A stretch of 22,159 nt of DNA from an uncultured Flavobacterium sp. (GTDB lineage: Bacteria; Bacteroidota; Bacteroidia; Flavobacteriales; Flavobacteriaceae), in the NCBI GenBank assembly GCA_934636265.1, contig CAKUAD010000021.1, forward strand, positions 1-22,159, given 5' to 3'. Shown here piece after piece: positions 7,515-14,052 of this stretch; position 1 is the stretch's first letter; each line of letters starts with the position of its first letter. The notes under the pieces are model-generated. The model saw nothing but the letters and a program-made list of their open reading frames with translations. It did no database searches and was not told the origin of the DNA. Position numbers and translations under genes: made by a program.

Positions 7515-7528
7515 TGTTATTTTTTTTA

Positions 7529-7536
7529 CAAAAATA
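7529..7536 (-). promoter_or_regulatory. -7 promoter element (TATTTTTG) of the MBL hydrolase operon
   Basis: Read on the minus strand, TATTTTTG fits TAnnTTTG and lies 14 bases before the start codon at 7514. No TTG is seen at the expected -33 distance, so the site may be weak. It shares an 87-base gap with the divergent promoter of the 488-residue gene. Confidence 0.5.
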
Positions 7537-7549
7537 GGGCTTTTGAGCC

Positions 7550-7577
7550 TTGTGCCCAGCCTATTTTTTTAACTTTG
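7550..7577 (+). promoter_or_regulatory. Promoter of the 488-residue gene (TTG, 17 bases, TAACTTTG)
   Basis: TTG at 7550-7552, a 17-base spacer, and TAACTTTG at 7570-7577 make a complete Bacteroidota-type promoter 24 bases before the ATG at 7602. It is one of the two best promoters in the window because both elements are present at a permitted spacing. Confidence 0.7.
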
Positions 7578-7601
7578 CGTAACTAGAACAGACAACCGGA
7601 A

Positions 7602-9068
7602 ATGGATAAGGAAATTAAACTGAAGGGCGACAAAGTCATTGAACAGATTCCGTCAATCAAGGACAAGGCACTTCGCATCAACTTAAACGAAAACATTTAC
7701 GGAACTTTTGCCGAGATTGGCGCCGGTCAGGAAACCGTACGTCACTTTTTCCGCTCGGGAGGCTCATCGGGAACCATCGCCAAAGCCATGTCGGCCTATG
7801 ACAAGGATTTTAGCGACGCCATTTACGGTGCCGAAGCTGACGGACGCTACGTTACCGAAAGTCGTCTCAAGAAAATGCTGGCGCACGAGGTCGAGCTGAT
7901 TGAAAAGCGCCTCAACCGCGACAAACACCCGGGAAAACTGTTTTTTAGTTATGCCAACACCGTGGCGACTATCGATTTTGCCAAGCAATTCAAAGGTCAC
8001 GGCTGGGTGGGCATCAAGTATCAGTTGGAACCCGATGAGGATTATAACGAGATTATCATTCACATCCGCTTTAAAGAAACTGACGCACGTTTGCAACAAG
8101 AGACGCTTGGAATTCTGGGTGTCAACCTGATTTATGGCGCGTTTTACAAATACAACGATCCCAAAAAGCTGCTTCGTTACCTGTACGACCACCTCGACAA
8201 GGACCAGCTGGAGATTGATACGATTAACTTTTCGGGCCCTCGTTTTGCCGATGTCGACAACCGTTTGATGTCATTGCAACTGGTTAAGAACGGGATGACC
8301 GACGCGGTGATGTTTAACCCCGAAGGCCACAACATCCTGCCGGCAGCCGTTCTCTACAAAAAGAACATCTTGGCCCTGCGCGGAAGTTTCCGTCCGGTAA
8401 CCAAGGTGAACATGGACATGTACAAAAAATCACTGGCCATGTTCCTAGAGGAAAATAAGGTTGACAAAGAAAACACCCTGGTGGTTTTTGAAATTACGCT
8501 TTCCAACCTGCGCTCCGACGGCGAGATTGACGAACGAGACTTTATGGACCGCGCCGAGCTGCTTTGTTCTCTTGGCCAGACGGTAATGATTTCAAACTTC
8601 CAGGAATACTACAAAGTAGTCGAATACTTCTCTAACTATACCAAAGCCCGTATGGGATTGGCGATGGGCGTTAACAACTTGGTTGACATCTTTGATGAAA
8701 AATACTACCGTCACCTGAGCGGAGGAATCCTTGAAGCGTTTGGAAAACTGTTCTACCGCGACCTCAAAGTATTCCTCTACCCGATGCTGGATGACGAGGG
8801 AACAGTCATCAACTCCGACAATCTCAAGGTTCACCCGCGGATGAAGGAACTTTACAAGTTCTTTAAATTCAACGGCAAGGTGATTGACATTGACGACTTT
8901 GACCGGGACACGCTCAAGATCTTTTCGCGCGAGGTGCTCAAAATGATCAGCAAGGGTCAGCCCGGATGGGAAGACATGCTTCCGGAGGGCATCGCCACGC
9001 TGATCAAAAAGCATCACCTGTTTGGGTATGATCCCAAGAAAGTGATTGAAGAAGAAGCCAACGCTTAA
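7602..9068 (+). CDS. Large conserved-looking cytoplasmic protein of unknown function
   Basis: A 488-residue soluble protein with no signal peptide or membrane helix. The N-terminal third has IYGTFAEIGAGQETVRHFF, then a glycine/serine loop (RSGGSSGTIAKAMSAYD, about 51-67) and GRYVTESRLKKML. The middle holds FFSYANTVATIDF and GHGWVGIKYQ. The C-terminal half contains MFNPEGHNILPA, ALRGSFRPVTK and a tyrosine-rich acidic region. I recall close relatives across Bacteroidota with inconsistent names. I see no nucleotidylyltransferase HxGH signature, no TonB or plug features and no familiar catalytic motif, so I assign no function. The glycine/serine loop could bind a nucleotide, but it is not a Walker A. 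It is monocistronic: own strong promoter, and its stop shares a TTAA with the stop of the peroxidase gene on the opposite strand. Confidence 0.88.
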   Translation: MDKEIKLKGDKVIEQIPSIKDKALRINLNENIYGTFAEIGAGQETVRHFFRSGGSSGTIAKAMSAYDKDFSDAIYGAEADGRYVTESRLKKMLAHEVELIEKRLNRDKHPGKLFFSYANTVATIDFAKQFKGHGWVGIKYQLEPDEDYNEIIIHIRFKETDARLQQETLGILGVNLIYGAFYKYNDPKKLLRYLYDHLDKDQLEIDTINFSGPRFADVDNRLMSLQLVKNGMTDAVMFNPEGHNILPAAVLYKKNILALRGSFRPVTKVNMDMYKKSLAMFLEENKVDKENTLVVFEITLSNLRSDGEIDERDFMDRAELLCSLGQTVMISNFQEYYKVVEYFSNYTKARMGLAMGVNNLVDIFDEKYYRHLSGGILEAFGKLFYRDLKVFLYPMLDDEGTVINSDNLKVHPRMKELYKFFKFNGKVIDIDDFDRDTLKIFSREVLKMISKGQPGWEDMLPEGIATLIKKHHLFGYDPKKVIEEEANA

Positions 9069-9520
9069 CCTTGCAGGATTTGCGCCGCGTGGTCTTTGCT
9101 GTTTACCTTGGCGATGACCTGGCTGATGACGCCTTTTTCATCAATGACAAAGGTGGTGCGGTGGATGCCGTCAAACTCCTTCCCCATAAATTTCTTTGGG
9201 CCCCAAACCTGGTAGGCCTGGATGATGGTTTTGTCGACGTCGGCCAACAGCGGAAACGGCAATGAATGTTTGTTTGCAAATTTTTCTTGCGCACCGGCGG
9301 TATCGGCACTGACCCCCAGCAAAACGTATCCCTTGTCCTGCAAAAGTTCAAAGTTGTCCCGAAGGTTACACGCCTCGACGGTACAGGTTGGCGTACTGGC
9401 TTTTGGATAAAAGAAAAGGATTACTTTTTTGCCTTGGTAGTCGGTCAGGCTGTGGGTTGTTCCCGATTGGTCGATGCCTTTGAATGCAGGGGCTTTATCG
9501 CCCGGTTTTAACTGAGTCAT
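9065..9520 (-). CDS. bcp: Thioredoxin-dependent thiol peroxidase (BCP/PrxQ peroxiredoxin)
   Basis: A 151-residue peroxiredoxin that reduces hydrogen peroxide and organic peroxides using thioredoxin. It has the PrxQ pattern: LKPGDKAPAF at the start, FFYPKASTPTCTVEAC with peroxidatic C46 and resolving C51 five residues on, GVSADTAGAQEKFANKH, and RTTFVIDEKG near the end. The frame opens at 9580, but the -7 box TAACTTTG at 9536-9543 lies inside that extension, and the family starts just before LKPGDKAP, so I take the ATG at 9520. Divergent from nth with interleaved promoters, pairing peroxide removal with oxidised-base repair. Tail-to-tail with the 488-residue gene (4-base overlap). Confidence 0.95.
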   Translation of the reverse strand: MTQLKPGDKAPAFKGIDQSGTTHSLTDYQGKKVILFFYPKASTPTCTVEACNLRDNFELLQDKGYVLLGVSADTAGAQEKFANKHSLPFPLLADVDKTIIQAYQVWGPKKFMGKEFDGIHRTTFVIDEKGVISQVIAKVNSKDHAAQILQG

Positions 9521-9524
9521 AGCG

Positions 9525-9532
9525 TATATTTG
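9525..9532 (+). promoter_or_regulatory. -7 promoter element (TATATTTG) of nth
   Basis: TATATTTG on the plus strand fits TAnnTTTG and ends 16 bases before the nth ATG at 9549. No clear -33 TTG is present. It lies between the peroxidase start codon (9520) and the peroxidase -7 box (9536-9543). Confidence 0.55.
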
Positions 9533-9535
9533 CAT

Positions 9536-9563
9536 CAAAGTTACAAAAATGACCCTTTCACAA
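9536..9563 (-). promoter_or_regulatory. Promoter of bcp (TTG, 17 bases, TAACTTTG), overlapping the nth start
   Basis: On the minus strand, TTG at 9563-9561, a 17-base spacer, and TAACTTTG at 9543-9536 form a complete Bacteroidota promoter 15 bases before the peroxidase ATG at 9520. The -33 element and much of the spacer lie inside the first codons of nth. Confidence 0.65.
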
Positions 9564-10220
9564 CGCGTTGATTTTACCATGCTGACCTTGGATGAACTCT
9601 ATCCCGAGGTGCCGGTTCCGCTGGATCATAAAGATCCGTATACCTTGTTGATCGCCGTGCTACTATCAGCCCAATGCACCGATGTTCGCGTCAATCAAAT
9701 TACGCCGTTGTTGTTTGCCCGCGCCGACAATCCCGCCGACATGGTCAAACTCTCGGTCGAGGAAATCCAGGACATTATCCGCCCGTGCGGACTGTCGCCC
9801 ATGAAATCAAAGGGAATTTACGGATTGTCGCAAATCCTGCTTGACCAACACGACGGACAGGTTCCGGCCAGTTTTGAAGCGCTCGAAGCCCTTCCGGCCG
9901 TGGGACACAAAACCGCGTCGGTGGTGATGGCCCAGGCTTTTGGCGTTCCGGCCTTTCCTGTAGACACGCACATCCACCGGCTGATGTACCGCTGGAATTT
10001 TTCAAACGGAAAAAGCGTCGAACAGACCGAGCGCGACGCCAAGCGAATTTTTCCGCGCGATTCCTGGAACAAACTTCACCTGCAAATCATTTGGTACGGA
10101 CGGGAATACTCCCCGGCGCGGGGTTGGAATTTGCAAACCGATGTGATCACCAGTACCATCGGCAGGAAAAGTCTGCTTAAGGAATGGGCCAAAAAAAATC
10201 CCGGAACTTCCGGGACTTGA
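9549..10220 (+). CDS. nth: Endonuclease III, DNA glycosylase/AP lyase (iron-sulfur cysteines absent)
   Basis: A 223-residue base-excision-repair enzyme that removes oxidised pyrimidines and cleaves abasic sites. Family marks: PYTLLIAVLLSAQCTD (30-45); the helix-hairpin-helix LPAVGHKTASVV with the Schiff-base lysine K121; and VDTHIHR with catalytic D139. The C-terminal cluster motif (C-x6-C-x2-C-x5-C in E. coli) is missing: the region reads GREYSPARGWNLQTDV, and the only cysteines in the protein are C43 and C80. The fold can work without the cluster, as in some other clusterless family members. The final codons (KKNPGTSGT) coincide with a terminator for the opposite strand, so the tail sequence may be set by RNA structure. 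Divergent from bcp, and it directly abuts the 46-residue gene. Confidence 0.93.
   Translation: MTLSQRVDFTMLTLDELYPEVPVPLDHKDPYTLLIAVLLSAQCTDVRVNQITPLLFARADNPADMVKLSVEEIQDIIRPCGLSPMKSKGIYGLSQILLDQHDGQVPASFEALEALPAVGHKTASVVMAQAFGVPAFPVDTHIHRLMYRWNFSNGKSVEQTERDAKRIFPRDSWNKLHLQIIWYGREYSPARGWNLQTDVITSTIGRKSLLKEWAKKNPGTSGT
10191..10215 (-). terminator. Rho-independent terminator of the sigma-factor operon, inside the nth 3' end
   Basis: A perfect inverted repeat TCCCGGAA-C-TTCCGGGA spans 10199-10215. On the minus strand it is followed by a run of eight T (plus-strand A run, 10191-10198), the classic hairpin-plus-U-tract. On the plus strand no T run follows. It lies 6-30 bases past the stop of the 46-residue gene. 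Confidence 0.75.
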
Positions 10221-10361
10221 TCAGTTGGCGATGCATTCAAATTGCATCTTTCCGGCTTTTACCAGTCGGAATGCTTTGGAATAATCCAGCAAAAATCGAA
10301 TGGTTTCTTTTTTTGGTGCCATGACCGCGCCGAATTTTTTCTTAGAGTAGAGTTTTGCCAT
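10221..10361 (-). CDS. 46-residue basic protein downstream of the ECF sigma factor
   Basis: A short gene reading MAKLYSKKKFGAVMAPKKET at the start and ending in a short hydrophobic/polar stretch with one cysteine (MQFECIAN). It is strongly basic at the N-terminus (KKKF, PKKET), with a helix-like middle IRFLLDYSKAFRLVK, and has no signal peptide or membrane helix. It is real rather than chance because it fills the space between the sigma gene (50-base gap) and an excellent terminator, has no competing frame, and I recall similar short proteins beside this sigma factor in other flavobacteria. No promoter box of its own is visible, so it is probably co-transcribed with the sigma factor. Function unknown; a small regulator or RNA- or polymerase-binding protein is only a guess. 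Confidence 0.7.
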   Translation of the reverse strand: MAKLYSKKKFGAVMAPKKETIRFLLDYSKAFRLVKAGKMQFECIAN

Positions 10362-10411
10362 ATGTTGCTTAAATAGATTTCATTTACAACGATGGCGCCG
10401 GCGGTTTATTG

Positions 10412-10996
10412 TCAGTTGGTCAAAATAATTTTATTCTTATCGATGATTTTTCGCAAGTTCATCAAGGCATAGCGCATACGTCCCAACGCGGTGTTGATGG
10501 ACACGCCGGTAAGCTCGGATATTTCCTTGAAACTCAAATCCTGATACATCCGCATCACCAATACTTCGCGCTGGTCGGCCGGAAGCTCGTCGATGAGTTT
10601 CTGCAAATCTGATTCAACCTGCGAGGTAATGATCTGCGACTCGACATTTGGAGAATTGTCAGACATGATCGAAAAGATCGAAAACTCCTCAGTCTCGCGG
10701 AACATCGGCATCTTTTTGTTTTTCCTGAAATGGTCGACAATGAGGTTGTGCGCGATTCGCATCACCCATGGCAAAAACTTGCCCTCTTCATTATAGGAAT
10801 TAGATTTCAGGGTTTTGATAACCTTGATAAAGGTGTCCTGAAATATATCGTCCGAAACATCCCTGTCGGCGATTTTGGAATAAATAAACCCGTAGATTTT
10901 GCTTTGGTACCTGTTGATAAGAACCGACAAGGCGCTTTCGTCGCCGGTGACATATTGCTTTACCAGGATTGCATCCGGAAGGTTGACATTAGCCAT
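10412..10996 (-). CDS. ECF-type RNA polymerase sigma factor
   Basis: A 194-residue sigma-70 family factor of extracytoplasmic-function size. Region 2 spans about 25-95: SKIYGFIYSKIADRDVSDDI, FQDTFIKVIKTL, and GKFLPWVMRIAHNLIVDHFR for promoter melting and -10 recognition. Region 4, about 135-185, holds LPADQREVLVMRMYQDLSFK and the helix-turn-helix EISELTGVSINTALGRMRYA that reads the -35 side. The frame is open to 11158, but the family starts at MANVNLPDA, an AAAAGG-like purine run lies upstream of that ATG, and the promoter at 11083-11114 lies inside the longer version. No anti-sigma gene with a membrane helix is adjacent, so activity control must be elsewhere or transcriptional. Co-transcribed with the 46-residue gene; divergent from uvrA. 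Confidence 0.93.
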   Translation of the reverse strand: MANVNLPDAILVKQYVTGDESALSVLINRYQSKIYGFIYSKIADRDVSDDIFQDTFIKVIKTLKSNSYNEEGKFLPWVMRIAHNLIVDHFRKNKKMPMFRETEEFSIFSIMSDNSPNVESQIITSQVESDLQKLIDELPADQREVLVMRMYQDLSFKEISELTGVSINTALGRMRYALMNLRKIIDKNKIILTN

Positions 10997-11082
10997 AGTT
11001 ATACCTTTTAGTTTTGGGTTGCGTGATGTGCGTCTAAAAAGTAAAACTGTAAATAGGCAAATGCGTTTAGGTGTTAATGAAC

Positions 11083-11114
11083 CAAATTTAACATATAATT
11101 TTTGAATGTTCCAA
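11083..11114 (-). promoter_or_regulatory. Promoter of the sigma-factor operon (TTG, 21 bases, TAAATTTG)
   Basis: On the minus strand, TTG at 11114-11112 and TAAATTTG at 11090-11083 are 21 bases apart, within the Bacteroidota range. The start codon is 86 bases further on, giving an unusually long leader for this window. The match to the housekeeping consensus suggests the primary sigma factor drives it. Confidence 0.55.
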
Positions 11115-11232
11115 ATACTGACGCTAAAATTAACAGTTTTAACGCAATATGCCCGCAATTACTGCAATCTCTTAAACCAACCGCCACTACTGCAAACAAC
11201 AAACGTTAACGCAATTTCAGAGGTCGATTGTC

Positions 11233-11240
11233 TATCTTTG
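11233..11240 (+). promoter_or_regulatory. -7 promoter element (TATCTTTG) of uvrA
   Basis: TATCTTTG fits TAnnTTTG and ends 19 bases before the uvrA ATG at 11260. The only nearby TTG (11228-11230) is too close to be a -33 element. The preceding gap back to 11115 shows no other recognised element. Confidence 0.6.
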
Positions 11241-11259
11241 TGCAAATCTACCTTTTTAC

Positions 11260-14052
11260 ATGTCTTCAGATATTTCCAAGCTAAACCCTAAGGAGAACAT
11301 CATCATCAAAGGCGCGCAAATCCACAATTTAAAAAACCTGGATGTCGCCATTCCCCGAAATCAGCTTGTCGTCATCACCGGCCTTTCAGGTTCGGGAAAA
11401 TCAAGCCTGGCCTTTGATACGCTTTATGCCGAGGGCCAGCGCCGGTATGTAGAAAGTCTTTCATCATACGCCCGCCAGTTTCTGGGCAGACTTGACAAAC
11501 CAAAAGTAGAATACATCAAAGGAATTGCACCGGCCATAGCGATCGAGCAAAAGGTGAATACCACCAACGCGCGATCGACCGTAGGCACATCGACTGAAAT
11601 TTACGACTACCTGAAACTTTTGTTTGCCCGCATCGGACGGACATTTTCGCCTGTGTCGGGTGGCGAGGTCAAAAAAGATACCGTAACCGATGTCATCAAC
11701 ACCGTAAAAAATCTGGAGCCGGGAAGCCGTTGGCTGTTGCTCGCGCCCATCAACCTTGAAAAAGGCCGCACCCTGCAGGAAAAACTAAAAGTGTTGCTCC
11801 AGCAGGGCTATTCGCGAATCCTGGCGGGCAATCAAACCCTGCGCCTTGACGAAACCGACGGCGAAGGACTAAAAGCCAGTGATGTTTATTTGGTTCTCGA
11901 CAGGATTGTGGTCCAGGATGACGAAAGTTTCTTTAACCGTTTGGCCGACGCCGTGCAGACCGCATTTTACGAAGGCCAGGGAACGTGCTTTTTAAAGCAT
12001 TATGAAACCGACGCGCAATACGAGTTCAGCAACTCATTTGAACTCGATGGGATGTCGTTTCTGGAGCCCAACGTCCACCTTTTCAGCTTTAACAACCCAT
12101 ACGGTGCATGTCCGGTGTGCGAAGGCTACGGCAATGTGATTGGCATCGATCAGGATCTGGTGATACCCAACACGTCGCTCTCGGTTTACGACAATGCCAT
12201 CTATCCTTGGCGGGGCGAAAGCATGGGATGGTATCGCGATCAGCTGGTCAAAAATGCCTACAAATTTGACTTTCCCATCCACAAACCATATTTTGAACTG
12301 TCGGACGAGCACAAAGATTTGCTCTGGAAAGGCAACCGCTATTTTACCGGACTGGACGATTTTTTTGCCGAACTCGAAGCCAAGAATTACAAAATTCAAA
12401 ACCGGGTGATGCTCTCGCGCTACCGCGGAAAAACCAAATGTCACGCCTGCAAGGGCAAGCGATTGCGTCCGGAGGCCAACTACGTTCGCGTGGGTGGCAA
12501 AACCATCAGCGACCTGGTCGATTTGCCAATTAAGAATCTGAAAGTGTTTTTTGATGAGCTCAGCCTGCCGGAATACGACGCGCAGGTAGCCAAACGCCTG
12601 ATGATTGAAATCCGCAATCGGCTGACGTTTCTGTCAAACGTAGGCCTGGATTACCTGACGCTTAACCGAAACTCCGCATCGCTTTCCGGCGGTGAATCGC
12701 AGCGGATCAACCTGGCTACGTCATTGGGAAGCAGTCTGGTCGGGTCGATGTACATCCTGGACGAACCCAGCATCGGCCTGCATCCAAAAGACACTGAAAG
12801 GCTCATCGAAGTGCTTAAATCCCTGCGCGATCTGGGCAATACCGTGATTGTGGTCGAACACGATGAGGACATTATGAAGGCCGCGCAGATGATTATCGAC
12901 ATCGGGCCGGAAGCCGGAACCTATGGTGGTGAGCTGGTGGCTCAGGGAACCTTTGACGAAATCCTGAAATCCAAGTCGCTTACCGGACAGTACCTGAGCG
13001 GCAAAATGGAAATCAAAACGCCCAAAGTGCGCCGCAAACCGGCCGCGTGGATTGAAATCCTGGGCGCACGTGAAAACAACCTGAAAAACGTCGATGTCAA
13101 ATTTCCGCTGGAAACCCTGACGGTCATTACCGGCGTTTCAGGAAGCGGAAAGAGTACGCTGGTTAAGAAAATCCTGTTTCCGGTACTGCAAAAGCAAATC
13201 GAGGGCGTGGGCGAAAAAGCAGGACAGTACAGTGAACTTCGCGGACATTACCACAAGATCAGACATATCGAATACGTCGACCAAAATCCAATCGGGCGCA
13301 GTTCGCGTTCCAATCCGGTGACCTACATCAAGGCCTACGATGACATCCGCGACCTTTTTGCCAAGACGAAACTGGCCAAACTGCGCGGCTATCAGTCCAA
13401 ACATTTTTCATTCAACGTCGACGGCGGTCGGTGCGAAACCTGCAAAGGCGAGGGAACCATCAATGTCGAGATGGTTTTTATGGCCGATGTCCAATTGCCG
13501 TGTGACACCTGCCACGGAAAGCGCTTCAAGAAGGAAATACTTGAGGTTGTGTTTGAGGGCAAAAACATCGACGACATCCTTACCATGACCATCGACGATG
13601 CCGTGGCGTTTTTTGCCCAGACTGGACAAACCAAAATCACCCAAAAACTTCAGCCGCTGGCCGACGTCGGGCTGGGTTATGTCCAATTGGGGCAGTCCTC
13701 CTCTACCCTATCCGGGGGTGAGGCCCAGCGCATCAAACTGGCTTCGTTCCTGGTAAAAGGCACAATTAAGGACAAGGCGCTTTTTGTGTTTGACGAACCC
13801 ACCACCGGCCTGCATTTTCACGACATCCAAAAACTGCTCAAATCATTCGAGGCGCTTATTGAAAAAGGCCATTCGCTTTTGGTCATCGAACACAACCTCG
13901 ACCTGATCAAATGCGCCGATTGGGTAATCGATCTGGGTCCGGAAGGAGGCGAAAATGGCGGACGGCTCCTTGCCGCGGGAACACCCGAGGAAATTGCAAA
14001 AAACAAAGAATCGGTTACGGGAAAATACCTGAAGGAAAAACTGGCTATTTAA
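11260..14052 (+). CDS. uvrA: UvrA, excinuclease ABC subunit A
   Basis: The 930-residue damage-recognition ATPase of nucleotide excision repair, which loads UvrB onto lesions. It has two ABC ATPase modules. In the first, Walker A GLSGSGKSS is at 41-49, signature LSGGE at 475-479, and Walker B ends ILDEPSIGLHP. In the second, GVSGSGKST is at 625-633, LSGGE at 817-821, and VFDEPTTGLHF. The zinc sites are intact: C284/C287 with C394/C397 in the first module insertion, and C725/C728 with C748/C751 (CETC...CDTC) in the second. Length and motif order are normal for the Bacteroidota form. Monocistronic: its promoter is just upstream, and its end overlaps the M28 peptidase gene on the other strand by 8 bases. 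No uvrB or uvrC nearby. Confidence 0.98.
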   Translation: MSSDISKLNPKENIIIKGAQIHNLKNLDVAIPRNQLVVITGLSGSGKSSLAFDTLYAEGQRRYVESLSSYARQFLGRLDKPKVEYIKGIAPAIAIEQKVNTTNARSTVGTSTEIYDYLKLLFARIGRTFSPVSGGEVKKDTVTDVINTVKNLEPGSRWLLLAPINLEKGRTLQEKLKVLLQQGYSRILAGNQTLRLDETDGEGLKASDVYLVLDRIVVQDDESFFNRLADAVQTAFYEGQGTCFLKHYETDAQYEFSNSFELDGMSFLEPNVHLFSFNNPYGACPVCEGYGNVIGIDQDLVIPNTSLSVYDNAIYPWRGESMGWYRDQLVKNAYKFDFPIHKPYFELSDEHKDLLWKGNRYFTGLDDFFAELEAKNYKIQNRVMLSRYRGKTKCHACKGKRLRPEANYVRVGGKTISDLVDLPIKNLKVFFDELSLPEYDAQVAKRLMIEIRNRLTFLSNVGLDYLTLNRNSASLSGGESQRINLATSLGSSLVGSMYILDEPSIGLHPKDTERLIEVLKSLRDLGNTVIVVEHDEDIMKAAQMIIDIGPEAGTYGGELVAQGTFDEILKSKSLTGQYLSGKMEIKTPKVRRKPAAWIEILGARENNLKNVDVKFPLETLTVITGVSGSGKSTLVKKILFPVLQKQIEGVGEKAGQYSELRGHYHKIRHIEYVDQNPIGRSSRSNPVTYIKAYDDIRDLFAKTKLAKLRGYQSKHFSFNVDGGRCETCKGEGTINVEMVFMADVQLPCDTCHGKRFKKEILEVVFEGKNIDDILTMTIDDAVAFFAQTGQTKITQKLQPLADVGLGYVQLGQSSSTLSGGEAQRIKLASFLVKGTIKDKALFVFDEPTTGLHFHDIQKLLKSFEALIEKGHSLLVIEHNLDLIKCADWVIDLGPEGGENGGRLLAAGTPEEIAKNKESVTGKYLKEKLAI

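Noticed and set aside
9521..9580. N-terminal extension of the peroxidase to an upstream ATG
   Set aside because: The -7 promoter box lies inside it and peroxiredoxins start near LKPGDKAP; the extension would also overlap nth.
10390..10405. Possible terminator between sigma factor and 46-residue gene (GC-rich GGCGCCGGCGG)
   Set aside because: The inverted repeat is short and lacks a T run on either strand; the better terminator is at 10191-10215, so the two genes are likely one transcript.
10997..11158. 54-residue N-terminal extension of the sigma factor
   Set aside because: It contains the promoter and low-complexity leader sequence, and exceeds normal ECF length.
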